A DNA stretch of 64,000 nt. It comes from Bacteroidota bacterium (GTDB lineage Bacteria; Bacteroidota; Bacteroidia; AKYH767-A; OLB10). Shown here piece after piece: positions 12,101 to 20,451 of this stretch; position 1 is the stretch's first letter, and every line of letters starts with the position of its first letter. The notes beneath the pieces are model-generated. The model was given only the letters and a program-made list of their open reading frames with translations, searched no databases and was not told the origin of the DNA. The stretch spans positions 1 through 64,000 of the forward strand of contig JAGVTU010000023.1 of assembly GCA_019136655.1 (NCBI GenBank), written 5' to 3'. The position numbers and the translations under genes were made by a program.

Positions 12101-12240
12101 CTGAGCAATCCAGTGGAAAACATGGATTTGGTCTGGGTTACATCATCATTTCCGAGCTGTCTTCTTTGATTAATATCACTGTTGAAGTAAACAGTGAATC
12201 TGACAAAGGCACTACTGTTACTTTAATAATACCGAAATAA
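9193..12240 (+). CDS. Sensor histidine kinase with two-component propeller and Y_Y_Y domains
   Basis: A membrane sensor kinase of 1,015 residues. It has a signal peptide (1-22, ending GLNA before QND), a periplasmic propeller with Reg_prop motifs (DGYLWIAFGNGLLRFDG near 51-67), and a Y_Y_Y domain (about 630-725). One transmembrane helix (about 730-756) is followed by a short coiled coil, a dimerisation domain with phospho-acceptor His800 (ILSHDIVTPL), and an ATPase domain with N box (Asn918, SNAIKFT), DNGSGIS and GFGLGY glycine boxes. All catalytic motifs are present. Unlike the hybrid one-protein sensors of Bacteroides polysaccharide loci, there is no fused receiver or AraC domain; the regulator is the separate protein encoded just upstream. 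The ligand is unknown. The 3' end converges on the phosphatase gene with a 6-nt gap. Confidence 0.92.
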   Translation: MILRKTIALSLGLLFSCAGLNAQNDFHIYNYTTKNGLPENNLIKIHLAKDGYLWIAFGNGLLRFDGNNFKKINTSDTPFPNVFINQTLNGEKYFMDASGYIIHFDNGIIDTLRKGSDNALNYLNIKGVLPDINTYLELTTPHVNETVDKEWDLNPLIMFPVNSKEYIVRTKTGVAWFKGKTKIKELNLEQYKGRKFFSVSDHIYFFHDNNRLSRLNLTTWQTEACILSGKLNHSNISEQNIIRLYWNSNNSDPCFQYDYSLYQIEADSLNPNHIITDEITSSLPQNTLITSVIYNKADQLVLISTDIKGLYVYKRNCFKTLVYDKPEAGTNNSYFCQVALDSNTIYTEWNREFTIHGAKKSRFNLIRNYSENIFVDKRNNFWYVQNSDLVRFDPSTGRKKIIYNPTGEIPLCFYEEGDSLWVGMVKSFGCVVNDSIKHIYTFDNNQSNFNILQIQRLENKLWICSYTGIYRYNTATGAMDTLHALSSKFTYHFTDLDDYIMISTFGRGYFMYHDNIVKLMPSGEKDALKQVHAFIRDKNDFIWLMTNTGLFKTKFSDLKKYFSDTTYSIPFIQYNEENGILNPEFNGGGEPTYLRLKNGFVSLPNVEGLVWFKPENIVDAPTNLSIHIDKILVDGVGIKKDSVPLFPSNTQTIHVEFSSPHWGNAENLNREYMLKGFNDQWVTLPPTQTSVDFSGLKSGHYTFIIRKQNGLNDDLKFITASFNFTIKKKFYEQIWFWLLMIIVALFIIVTAARLYARNIKRKNIVLETNVRLRTAELMRVNDELKNSVSIKDKLISILSHDIVTPLRFISMVARKSSNENAKLDSHQLQTLLGEIRNTSEKLHDNAQNILLWIKQQNKRIEVKKSNVAIGALTEEITEQLQDIAASNGSIIVNSISYDDIIQSDENILSIIIHNIVSNAIKFTMNGKIEFSSKENSSSYIISIEDNGSGISKEQLNRIRKILNKEIIPEPEQSSGKHGFGLGYIIISELSSLINITVEVNSESDKGTTVTLIIPK

Positions 12241-12246
12241 AAATTT

Positions 12247-15200
12247 TCAGTTTTTAACAAACCTTGACCGGGTTATATGCTGGCCTGTGTTGATGGCAAT
12301 AAAATAACATCCTCTGCCAAGTTGCGAAACATCCATCGAATAATGACCCTTTTCATCCTCAGAGTTGAGGCTCTCTGAAGCAACAATTTTTCCGCTAACA
12401 TCAATGATGCTTACCTGAACAGATTTACTTGTTGAATCTTCAAGTATAAACTGAATAATATCTTTTGCCGGATTTGGATAAATATACATGGATAAGCTTT
12501 CTCTTTCTGCTGCTTCAATACTTCTGGTGGTTGACATAGAAGAATTTGTAAATGGCAATGAGTAAGAGCGTATCAGTTTCATGGATGCTGCACTTGCATC
12601 ACAATCACTTAAACTCTTAACACTAATTATACCTCCTGTAAAACCTCCTAAAACATCTATTGTTACTGAATTGGTATTTTGTCCTGATGTTATGATTGTA
12701 TTCGGAGGAACAATCCAATCATAACCAATAGCACCGCTAACGGGATTTACGGAGTACACCAACGCGGTATTGCCTGCAATTGCTGCTCCGGGGCCTGAAA
12801 TGTAAGATGGTACAGATGGTTTAGATGAGAGTTTGATACAAGCTGCATCAATACTTCTCAGACATGATTCTGTGTTAGCAACACAAATTTTTCCATCTGC
12901 AAAACTGCTGTCGAAAGTTGCTGAAACAGTTTGCTGATTGAATATAATTACCGGAGGGGGCATTCCGTTTACATTTATACCCTCTGTAGCTCCCCAAAAG
13001 TAAGAGGCAAGTGAGGTTAATGAACTGATTGTAAAATTAAGTGTATCCTGTGCACAGGCAACTGATGGCCCACTCAAAACCAATGGGAAACTGCGATGAG
13101 ATGTGAGTATAATTGTGTCAGCAGCACTGCTTCCGCAAATATTATCTGCATAAACCCAAACCTGATAAGAAGGTTTAAATGAAGTAATGTCGAATTTCAA
13201 AATAGTATCATTTGCGGACGATTTGATATGAATATCACTCACTCCGCCCCAGTGATAATCATCTGCCTCTGCAACAGTATTGATGGTTAGTGTTTCGCCT
13301 TTTGATGGTGGACATACCCACAGGCTATTTGCCTGAATAGAAGGCATTGCAGGTGCTCCGCTTAGAACTTGTAGTGTAACCGAATCCGACACATTACAAC
13401 CCTGTGAATTTTGATATGTGTAAGTGATTTGATGAATTCCTGCACCTGCGGTTGAAGGATTAAATATTGAATCTGTTACACCGGTTCCGGTAAAAAATCC
13501 TCCTGAAGGCGTTCCTTGTAAAATAATCGAAGGATCACTCATACACAATTTTGTAAATGGCGTTATCAAATTTGCATTAATGTCACATTTCTTTACTATA
13601 CTGAATTCGTCAAGAACCTGAGGATTGTTTACCGTATTGTCAACAAACTTTACAGTAAGTGTGTCTGCATTTATTTCCAACAACAATGAACCAAGTGTAC
13701 TGTCATCATACGAGCGCATGGCAGGATGTGGCCAGTCTGGCTGAACATTTTCTACTACTCCCGAACAGCCTGCTTGCACCATTACAATCCCTTTGTAGTT
13801 ATTTGCAGATTGCTTTAAGTATGGCAAAGGAAGTGCACCATAAGTGCTGTCAACAATCATGCTTGAACTCAGGGTAGAAGATAATCCATAATGACCATCA
13901 AGGAAATAAGTCCGCTCATAAACATGACTATGACCACTGAGTACAGCATCCACTTTAAATTGCTCAAGAATGGGCATGATGTTCTGTCTGATTTGTATTA
14001 AATCATTTTCTGTGTCTGAATCATGCCCTCCCTTAGTATAAGGGGGATTATGAATAATAACTACTTTCCACTTAAGTGTAGTTGCAGTAAGGTCGTTAAC
14101 CAGCCATGTGAGCATTGGACTACTTGGGAGCAGAAGACTAGGCGTATTGGCTTCTAATGCTATAACATGAAGTTGTCCATAGTCAAATGAATAATATGCT
14201 TCACTGCCGGAAGGTACTCCTCCACATTCTCCATTGGCAGGTAAAGAAAAAATATCATAGTAAGGGCCTGTTTGTGTAAGCGCATTGGCAGTGTAATTCT
14301 CATGATTACCTGCAATCGTAAATAATGGAATATTTTTCAGGATCTCTTCGTAATGATTCTGAAAAAAAGCATCCTGATATTCCTGGTCTGTACCTGACAT
14401 GTATGCGTTGTCACCCAGCATCCAAAGCATGTCCAATGGCGCATTATTATTGAAATTCAGAAAAGCATCACGCACAGTATTCTGATCCAGTGTATTTACT
14501 CCCGTGTCTGCCATTATCCAAATTCTTGAATGCTTATTCTGACCTGAAACAGGTGCAGTAGGGAAATAATTAGAAGAATCGCCCTGCAATACAGTTGTCA
14601 AGTCAGTTACGGCATAGAAATATTTTTGTTGAGGTTGCAATCCGGTTATTCTCAATTCATGTTCTGTCACCAAAGCAGAATCTACCACATGCATCAGTAA
14701 TGAATCAGGGTGATTACCATACTTCACTTCTGAAAAACAGGGCACATCTGTTCTCCACCTGACCGAAACAGCATCAGAAGAAACTTTTTGCAAATAAGGT
14801 TGCCTAACAAGTAAAGGAACATAATAACCATAGCCCTTTAGTTCCATATCAAATGATAAATCAGAACTTGCCTGATCAAACTGATGAACCTCAACAGCTA
14901 TTACATTAACCCCCGACTGAAATGCAGTTGGTAGCAGTACAATTGTTTGAGGCACTGCTCCGTCATCTACTGCATCAGAATAGGCCGGAGTAGAATAACT
15001 GACTGAACTTGCTGTCATGTTTGACCGAAGCACTTCGTTGCCGTTCAGATAAACAATGGCTCCATCATCACGGTAAAGACTTAGGTGATACGAAGCAAAG
15101 TCAGATGGGTCTGAAATAAAAATAGCTTTCCTGAAATAAGTTGTAACATATTTGTCATTAGGATCAGAACCATAACTCACAACCGTATTTTCATCTCCAT

Positions 15201-15393
15201 CGCCATATCCTAATTCTGCAAATCCTGACGCCCATGATGAATCATTATATCCGATAGTTTTCCAGTTTGGTGCAGGCTCAAAACCTGCATCAAAATACTT
15301 CCAGTTATCATGTAACTGAACAAATGTGCTATCGGCAATAATTTCCTTCGAAAAAGTAATTAATATTACGAAGAACAGATATTTAATTTTCAT
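12247..15393 (-). CDS. Secreted purple-acid-phosphatase-like metallophosphoesterase with T9SS sorting domain
   Basis: The ATG at 15393 is preferred because it begins directly with a signal peptide (MKIKYLFFVILITFS); an in-frame ATG at 15438 would add 15 unlikely residues. The 1,048-residue protein has a beta-sandwich module (about 20-180, WKYFDAG.. and GDGDE..), a fibronectin-III-like domain (about 195-280), a calcineurin-like phosphoesterase domain, PKD/Ig-like domains, and a C-terminal type A sorting domain starting IYPNPAKD. The metal motifs of purple acid phosphatases are present in order: MADTG, LGDNAY, AGNHE, VIIHNPPY and SGHSHVYER. It probably hydrolyses phosphomonoesters at the cell surface. 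The substrate is not evident. Its neighbour at 15512-20371 has the same core architecture and is a likely paralogue. Confidence 0.9.
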   Translation of the reverse strand: MKIKYLFFVILITFSKEIIADSTFVQLHDNWKYFDAGFEPAPNWKTIGYNDSSWASGFAELGYGDGDENTVVSYGSDPNDKYVTTYFRKAIFISDPSDFASYHLSLYRDDGAIVYLNGNEVLRSNMTASSVSYSTPAYSDAVDDGAVPQTIVLLPTAFQSGVNVIAVEVHQFDQASSDLSFDMELKGYGYYVPLLVRQPYLQKVSSDAVSVRWRTDVPCFSEVKYGNHPDSLLMHVVDSALVTEHELRITGLQPQQKYFYAVTDLTTVLQGDSSNYFPTAPVSGQNKHSRIWIMADTGVNTLDQNTVRDAFLNFNNNAPLDMLWMLGDNAYMSGTDQEYQDAFFQNHYEEILKNIPLFTIAGNHENYTANALTQTGPYYDIFSLPANGECGGVPSGSEAYYSFDYGQLHVIALEANTPSLLLPSSPMLTWLVNDLTATTLKWKVVIIHNPPYTKGGHDSDTENDLIQIRQNIMPILEQFKVDAVLSGHSHVYERTYFLDGHYGLSSTLSSSMIVDSTYGALPLPYLKQSANNYKGIVMVQAGCSGVVENVQPDWPHPAMRSYDDSTLGSLLLEINADTLTVKFVDNTVNNPQVLDEFSIVKKCDINANLITPFTKLCMSDPSIILQGTPSGGFFTGTGVTDSIFNPSTAGAGIHQITYTYQNSQGCNVSDSVTLQVLSGAPAMPSIQANSLWVCPPSKGETLTINTVAEADDYHWGGVSDIHIKSSANDTILKFDITSFKPSYQVWVYADNICGSSAADTIILTSHRSFPLVLSGPSVACAQDTLNFTISSLTSLASYFWGATEGINVNGMPPPVIIFNQQTVSATFDSSFADGKICVANTESCLRSIDAACIKLSSKPSVPSYISGPGAAIAGNTALVYSVNPVSGAIGYDWIVPPNTIITSGQNTNSVTIDVLGGFTGGIISVKSLSDCDASAASMKLIRSYSLPFTNSSMSTTRSIEAAERESLSMYIYPNPAKDIIQFILEDSTSKSVQVSIIDVSGKIVASESLNSEDEKGHYSMDVSQLGRGCYFIAINTGQHITRSRFVKN

Positions 15394-15460
15394 AGCTTTT
15401 ATACGGGAAAAAACACAAATTGGTTCTCTCAATCTCAATAGATATTAACTGCTAATAAAC

Positions 15461-15491
15461 AAAAAACCGACCTGTTTTAGGTCGGTTTTTT
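15461..15491 (-). terminator. Rho-independent terminator of the 1,619-residue phosphatase gene
   Basis: A perfect 13-bp stem (AAAAAACCGACCT / AGGTCGGTTTTTT) with a 5-nt loop begins 21 nt past the stop codon at 15512. Read on the minus strand it ends in six T residues. The symmetric A/T tails could stop transcription both ways, but only the minus-strand gene needs it. The next phosphatase gene therefore probably has its own promoter. Confidence 0.85.
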
Positions 15492-15511
15492 GCTAAAGTT
15501 ATTCACATTTT

Positions 15512-18500
15512 CTACTCGGCAATCAGTCGTCTTGCCACTGTATTTCCTTCACCATCAATTATTTTTAGAATGTAAACTCCGGAAACTAAATCAGATCTAT
15601 CAATTCGTGCATATCCTTCTGCTGTTTTCAAACGTAAAATTTCCTTTCCTAAGATATCATACAACACAAGATCAGCATCAGAAGCATATCCTTTTAGTTC
15701 AACAACTGTATAAGAATTAAATGGATTCGGAGAAATTTTAATTGTTGGGTTGACTGTTACATTTTCATCCTTGCCATCTATCCTACAACTTACAAATGTG
15801 AGTTTAGACTTTGCTGAATAACGAGAACATCCATTATAGGTTTGTTTAACTCTATAGGTTCCTGACGTAGTAGCCTCATAAGTTTGTGCTGTTGCGCCAG
15901 TAATATCCACACTGTTCAGCTGCCATTGATATGTTACTCCTGAATAAGTATTAGAAGTGAGTATTGTTGAAGAGCCTATACAGATTGTTGTGCCTGCAGA
16001 AGAAGTGAATGTAGGAGTTGGATTTGTTTGAACATTTAAAACTGCAATAGTTGATGTTCTTTCCGGACATCCCCCGGCATTCACCTTAACATAATAACTG
16101 CCAGAACTAGTTGCACTGTAACTACTCGAAGTAGCACCTGATATTGCTAAATTATTTCTATACCACTGATAATTTGCACCAGACTCTGGAATTACTGATA
16201 AAACCTGAGATGCTCCACTACATACAGTAGTAGTGCCGGCAGGCACTACAGAAGTATCAGGGTTTATTACATTCACTGTAATGGTATTTGATAGCAGTGA
16301 TCCACATGTGTTAGTTACCATCACTGAATAATTTCCTGCTGATGAAGCTACTATTAAATATTGAGTTGAGCCACCAATTGCAATACCATCTTTCATCCAC
16401 TGATAGGAATATCCAACTCCGGTATCAGCTTGTAAAACAACACTACCCTCCGGACAAATTTCCGTTGAACCATTTGCTGTAATATGGGCTGTTATGTTTA
16501 TTTCACTCACTGTGACTGTAGCTGATGTAGCTGTTCCGCATGTGGTTGTTACTACTACTGCGTAATTGCCGGAACCGTTGGCTACATACGTCTGACCTGT
16601 TGCTCCTGCTATCGGAAGGCCGTCCTTCATCCACTGATAACTGTTCCCTGAACTTGCTGGTGTTATCGTAGCCTGTAAGTTACCGCCTGTGGTTACTGTT
16701 ATTATATTGGACACTGAAGTACATCCCTTCGTCACACTACACTGATAATCGCCAGCTATACTTACTGTATAATTCTGAGCGGTTGCTCCTGTTATCGCAC
16801 TGCCATCCTTTATCCACTGATACGTTGCTCCGCTTACTGTTCCTACTGTTAATGTTACCGAATCTCCATTACACAACGATGTGCTGCCTCCTGCCGTTAT
16901 TACTGCTGTCGGTCCGGGTGTGGTTGCAACTGCTATACCCGGTGATTTTTTCGAGCATCCATTTGCCGTTTGCTTTACTCGATACGAACCTGCTGTTGTC
17001 GCTGTATAGGTCTGACCCGTTGCCCCCACTATCACACTGCCATTCTTCTCCCATTCATACGTTACTCCTGAATATGTATTCGTTGTTAATTCTACTGTAC
17101 TTCCATCGCATATTACTGTTGGTCCATTGGCTCCTATCGTTGGTGTAGGATTGTTTATCATCGTCACCACTATGCTGTTCGACTGCCCTGAACATCCACT
17201 TCCCTGCGGTACTGTGATATAACAATGATACGTGCCATGGGATGATACGGTATAATTAGCACCCGTTGCTCCGTTTATCAATATATTATTCCTGTACCAC
17301 TGATAAGTGATTCCTGTGCCTGTGGTTGCTGATAATGTTACTGTGCTCGCTGCGCATATAGCCGTTGATCCGTTAGCTGTTATCGCTGTAGAACCCGATG
17401 TTGCCACTACTGTATTGGATTGTGCTGTACATCCTGAGGCATTGGTGATTACTACTGTATAATTTCCTGCCGTTGTCACCGACAAGGTTGAGTCTGTTGC
17501 TCCCGGCATATTAACTCCATCTTTCTTCCACTGATAACTATAACCTGCGCCATTGCCGGCTGTAAGTGTTACCGATCCTGAACATACATCTACAGGTCCT
17601 ACCGGTGTTACACTTGCCGTAAGTGTTGTTACATTCACCGTTACTGAATCAGATGTTGCTGTTCCGCATGCGGTTGTTACTACTACTGCGTAATTGCCGG
17701 AACCGTTGGCTACATACGTCTGACCTGTTGCTCCTGCTATCGGAAGGCCGTCCTTCATCCACTGATAACTGTTCCCTGAACTTGCTGCCACTGATGGTGT
17801 TATCGTAGCCTGTAGTTGTGTAACTGTAATTGTTGATGTGTCTGAATTTGTACAAAAACCATTTGTATAAGTATAAGTGATGGTATGAGTTCCTACACCT
17901 GCAACTGAAGGATTAAATGTACCATTGCTGACTCCAGTACCGCTGTAAACACCTCCGGAAGGTACTCCTCCGCTCATTGCAAATGAACTATCTCCTACAC
18001 AAACCGAATTAAATGTATCCAGTGTAACTACAGCATCGCACTGCTTAATAATTTCAAACTGATCATAGACTTGAGGATTAGGCAATGTATTATCTATAAA
18101 TTTAGCTTTCAATGTATCACCATTGATGTCTAACACCATGCTTCCGTATTTAGTTTCAGAATAAGAATACATTGCAGGATGTGGCCATCCGGATGATACT
18201 GCTTCAACAATACCACCTGTTCCTGCAACTGCATAAACAGTTCCATCAAAATTATTACTGGCCGATTTAATATAAGGCGTTGATACACCACCAGTACTGT
18301 CAACTTTGAAAGTATTGTTAAATGTATTTGAATAGCCAAAATGTCCTTTCATTAAAAAACTTCTTTCGTAATTATGGCTGTGTCCTGAAAGCACTAAATC
18401 AACTTTGTACTGTTCAAGTATTGGATTAAAATTCTCTCTCATTTCAATCATTGCCGACTCTGCATCTGAATCATGACTGCCTTTGGAATATGGTGCATGA

Positions 18501-20371
18501 TGGAAATATACCACTGTCCATTTTTGGTTATTGGCAGCCAAATCACTTTGCAACCATGTCATCATTGCACCTCCATTAACTCTGAAAGAAGCTGTTGTTG
18601 ATTCCAAAACAACAAAATGAATGTTGGCATAATCATAGGAGTAATAAGCTTTATGTCCTGAAGGTACTCCACCTGCCTCGCCATTGGTTGGGAAACTGAA
18701 CATCTCATAGTATGGCCCTGTTTCAGTAGTTGCATCAGATGCATACATCTCATGGTTTCCTGCTGAAGGCCACACTACTGTTTGTTTCAGCATTTTTTCG
18801 TAGCGGTTTTCAAATACATAATTCTGGTATTCCGCATCTGTTCCGGAATTATATGCATTGTCGCCCAGCCACAACCATAAATCGGTATAGGTATTGCCGG
18901 TATAATTGTAATAAGCATCTCTAACCTGATTTTGTTCCACGCTGCCAAAACCCATATCACCCAAAACCCAAATACGCGTAGGTTTTACAGTTCCGGCAAG
19001 AGGTGGTGTAATGAAAAAATTCTCTGTAGAATCATTCTGCAAAAAACTGTTATCCGCTTTTATTGCATAATAATATTTTGTGTTGGGTTGAAGTCCTGAT
19101 AATTGAACAATATGCTCAGTGGTTCCTGTTAGTAACGAAACGCTGTCGGTAAATACGGATGGCGTTGTTCCATATACAATTTTTGAAGATGTATTGATAT
19201 CGGTTCTGTATCTGATGATGATGCTGTTCGGTGTAGCTACATTCAGATATGCACCGCGTGTGATAACCGGCACAGAAGGAGGAGTTACACCCATACCTGT
19301 GAGTGACATATCAAAACTTAAATCTGAACTGTTGACAACAAACTGATGTACTTCTGCTGCAATCACATTGTTTCCATTAACAAAGTATGAGGTAGGAATT
19401 GTAGCGGTAAGTAAATCATCTCCATCATCAGCTGCATCATAATCTGCAAGAGTGTTGTACGAAACTGTTCCAGTTAAATTATCACGCCATACTTCAATTC
19501 CGTTTACATAAATCACAACCCCGTCATCACGCTTAACATCTAACTGAAAAGAAGTAAACGAACTTACATCAGCAATAGAAATTGATTTTCTGAAATAAGT
19601 AGTGATGTATTTATTTGAAGGATCCGGTCCGTAAGAAACAGTGGTTGATTCATCACCATCACCATAACCCAGTTCACCTGGTCCTGATGCCCACGATGCA
19701 TCATTAAATGATGAATCTCTCCAGGCTGTACCCTGATCTGTACCATTATCGAGATACTTCCACACAGATTGTAAAGGAAAAATTTCCTGATCTGTCGGGG
19801 GTAATCCTTCAATACCTGTCAAAGACAAACTAAAACTTAAGTCTGAGCTATTCGCAACAAACTGGTGTACTTCCACTGCAACTACATTGTCACCGTTTAC
19901 AAAATAGGAAGTTGGTATAGTTGCATTATAAACATCATTTCCGTCATCGGCTGCATCAGCATCTGCCAGAGTAGTATAACTGACAGTTCCGCTGATATTA
20001 TCTCGCCAAACCTCTACTCCATTCACATAAACTACTACTCCGTCATCACGTTTCACACCAATCTGAAAAGAGGTAAATGCACCTGTATCTGCTATGGTAA
20101 AAGTTTTTCTGAAATAAGTAGTAATGTACTTATTGTTAGGATCTGCACCGTAAGAAACAACAGTACTTTCATCTCCATCACCATAACCCAGTTCGGCATT
20201 GCCTGTTGCCCATGAAGCATCGTTAAAAGAAAGCTGTCGCCAAGCAGTTCCCTGATCACTGCCATTATCCAGATACTTCCATGATGTGTTCAGTCCAAAA
20301 ATAGTCTGGTCAGCCTTAGCATAAAAAGTTAATAAAATCAATAAGAATGTAAGATACTTTTTCATTTGCAA
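15512..20371 (-). CDS. Giant purple-acid-phosphatase-like protein with nine Ig-like repeats and T9SS sorting domain
   Basis: A protein of 1,619 residues; the ATG at 20365 (MKKYLTF..) is an equally good start. A signal peptide (ending YAKA) is followed by two tandem copies of a beta-sandwich module (about 25-180 and 205-365, both WKYLDNG..DQGTAWR). Then come a fibronectin-III-like domain, a phosphoesterase domain (about 463-680) with LGDMG, LGDNAY, AGNHE, FHHAPY and SGHSHNYER, a PKD-like domain, nine Ig-like repeats (about 850-1530, each with YQW and a GATG.TY turn), and a type A sorting domain (ISPNPFNSYTVV). The first and sixth Ig repeats are nearly identical in DNA. It is a likely paralogue of the adjacent phosphatase with a duplicated N-terminal module and a long Ig stalk, consistent with display away from the outer membrane. 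The substrate is unknown. Confidence 0.9.
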   Translation of the reverse strand: MQMKKYLTFLLILLTFYAKADQTIFGLNTSWKYLDNGSDQGTAWRQLSFNDASWATGNAELGYGDGDESTVVSYGADPNNKYITTYFRKTFTIADTGAFTSFQIGVKRDDGVVVYVNGVEVWRDNISGTVSYTTLADADAADDGNDVYNATIPTSYFVNGDNVVAVEVHQFVANSSDLSFSLSLTGIEGLPPTDQEIFPLQSVWKYLDNGTDQGTAWRDSSFNDASWASGPGELGYGDGDESTTVSYGPDPSNKYITTYFRKSISIADVSSFTSFQLDVKRDDGVVIYVNGIEVWRDNLTGTVSYNTLADYDAADDGDDLLTATIPTSYFVNGNNVIAAEVHQFVVNSSDLSFDMSLTGMGVTPPSVPVITRGAYLNVATPNSIIIRYRTDINTSSKIVYGTTPSVFTDSVSLLTGTTEHIVQLSGLQPNTKYYYAIKADNSFLQNDSTENFFITPPLAGTVKPTRIWVLGDMGFGSVEQNQVRDAYYNYTGNTYTDLWLWLGDNAYNSGTDAEYQNYVFENRYEKMLKQTVVWPSAGNHEMYASDATTETGPYYEMFSFPTNGEAGGVPSGHKAYYSYDYANIHFVVLESTTASFRVNGGAMMTWLQSDLAANNQKWTVVYFHHAPYSKGSHDSDAESAMIEMRENFNPILEQYKVDLVLSGHSHNYERSFLMKGHFGYSNTFNNTFKVDSTGGVSTPYIKSASNNFDGTVYAVAGTGGIVEAVSSGWPHPAMYSYSETKYGSMVLDINGDTLKAKFIDNTLPNPQVYDQFEIIKQCDAVVTLDTFNSVCVGDSSFAMSGGVPSGGVYSGTGVSNGTFNPSVAGVGTHTITYTYTNGFCTNSDTSTITVTQLQATITPSVAASSGNSYQWMKDGLPIAGATGQTYVANGSGNYAVVVTTACGTATSDSVTVNVTTLTASVTPVGPVDVCSGSVTLTAGNGAGYSYQWKKDGVNMPGATDSTLSVTTAGNYTVVITNASGCTAQSNTVVATSGSTAITANGSTAICAASTVTLSATTGTGITYQWYRNNILINGATGANYTVSSHGTYHCYITVPQGSGCSGQSNSIVVTMINNPTPTIGANGPTVICDGSTVELTTNTYSGVTYEWEKNGSVIVGATGQTYTATTAGSYRVKQTANGCSKKSPGIAVATTPGPTAVITAGGSTSLCNGDSVTLTVGTVSGATYQWIKDGSAITGATAQNYTVSIAGDYQCSVTKGCTSVSNIITVTTGGNLQATITPASSGNSYQWMKDGLPIAGATGQTYVANGSGNYAVVVTTTCGTATSATVTVSEINITAHITANGSTEICPEGSVVLQADTGVGYSYQWMKDGIAIGGSTQYLIVASSAGNYSVMVTNTCGSLLSNTITVNVINPDTSVVPAGTTTVCSGASQVLSVIPESGANYQWYRNNLAISGATSSSYSATSSGSYYVKVNAGGCPERTSTIAVLNVQTNPTPTFTSSAGTTICIGSSTILTSNTYSGVTYQWQLNSVDITGATAQTYEATTSGTYRVKQTYNGCSRYSAKSKLTFVSCRIDGKDENVTVNPTIKISPNPFNSYTVVELKGYASDADLVLYDILGKEILRLKTAEGYARIDRSDLVSGVYILKIIDGEGNTVARRLIAE
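16524..16677. repeat. Near-identical direct repeat, copy 1 (Ig-like repeat 6)
   Basis: About 154 bp matching 17652-17814 with two substitutions and a 9-bp deletion (three codons). It lies inside the 1,619-residue phosphatase gene and encodes SGNSYQWMKDGLPIAGATG and the strands that follow. Such high DNA identity, when the other Ig repeats are clearly diverged, indicates a recent duplication or gene conversion. Confidence 0.85.
17652..17814. repeat. Near-identical direct repeat, copy 2 (Ig-like repeat 1)
   Basis: The partner of 16524-16677, offset by 1,128 bp (376 codons). It carries an extra 9 bp (17788-17796, in frame). The offset equals five Ig-like domains, and neighbouring domains 2-4 resemble domains 7-9 in the same order, so the unit of duplication was probably a multi-domain block. 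Confidence 0.85.
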
Positions 20372-20392
20372 ACAATAAAATTTATGAAGTCA

Positions 20393-20400
20393 CAAAAGTA
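20393..20400 (-). promoter_or_regulatory. Candidate -7 box for the 1,619-residue phosphatase gene
   Basis: Reads TACTTTTG on the minus strand, a full match to the Bacteroidota -7 consensus TAnnTTTG, about 22 nt upstream of the start codon. No good TTTG -33 element lies at the usual spacing, so confidence is moderate. Confidence 0.4.
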
Positions 20401-20451
20401 ACTTCCGGCCGAGCGAAATAATGGCAATATTGGGTAAAAGATTACAGAAAA

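Noticed and set aside
12241-12246. Missing terminator between convergent kinase and phosphatase genes
   Set aside because: The gap is 6 nt and no hairpin was found. Termination may occur inside the opposite gene, but nothing can be claimed.
15900-17850. CRISPR-like or satellite repeat array
   Set aside because: The repeats are of domain length (about 220 nt), in frame, and encode Ig-like folds with no fixed repeat/spacer structure.
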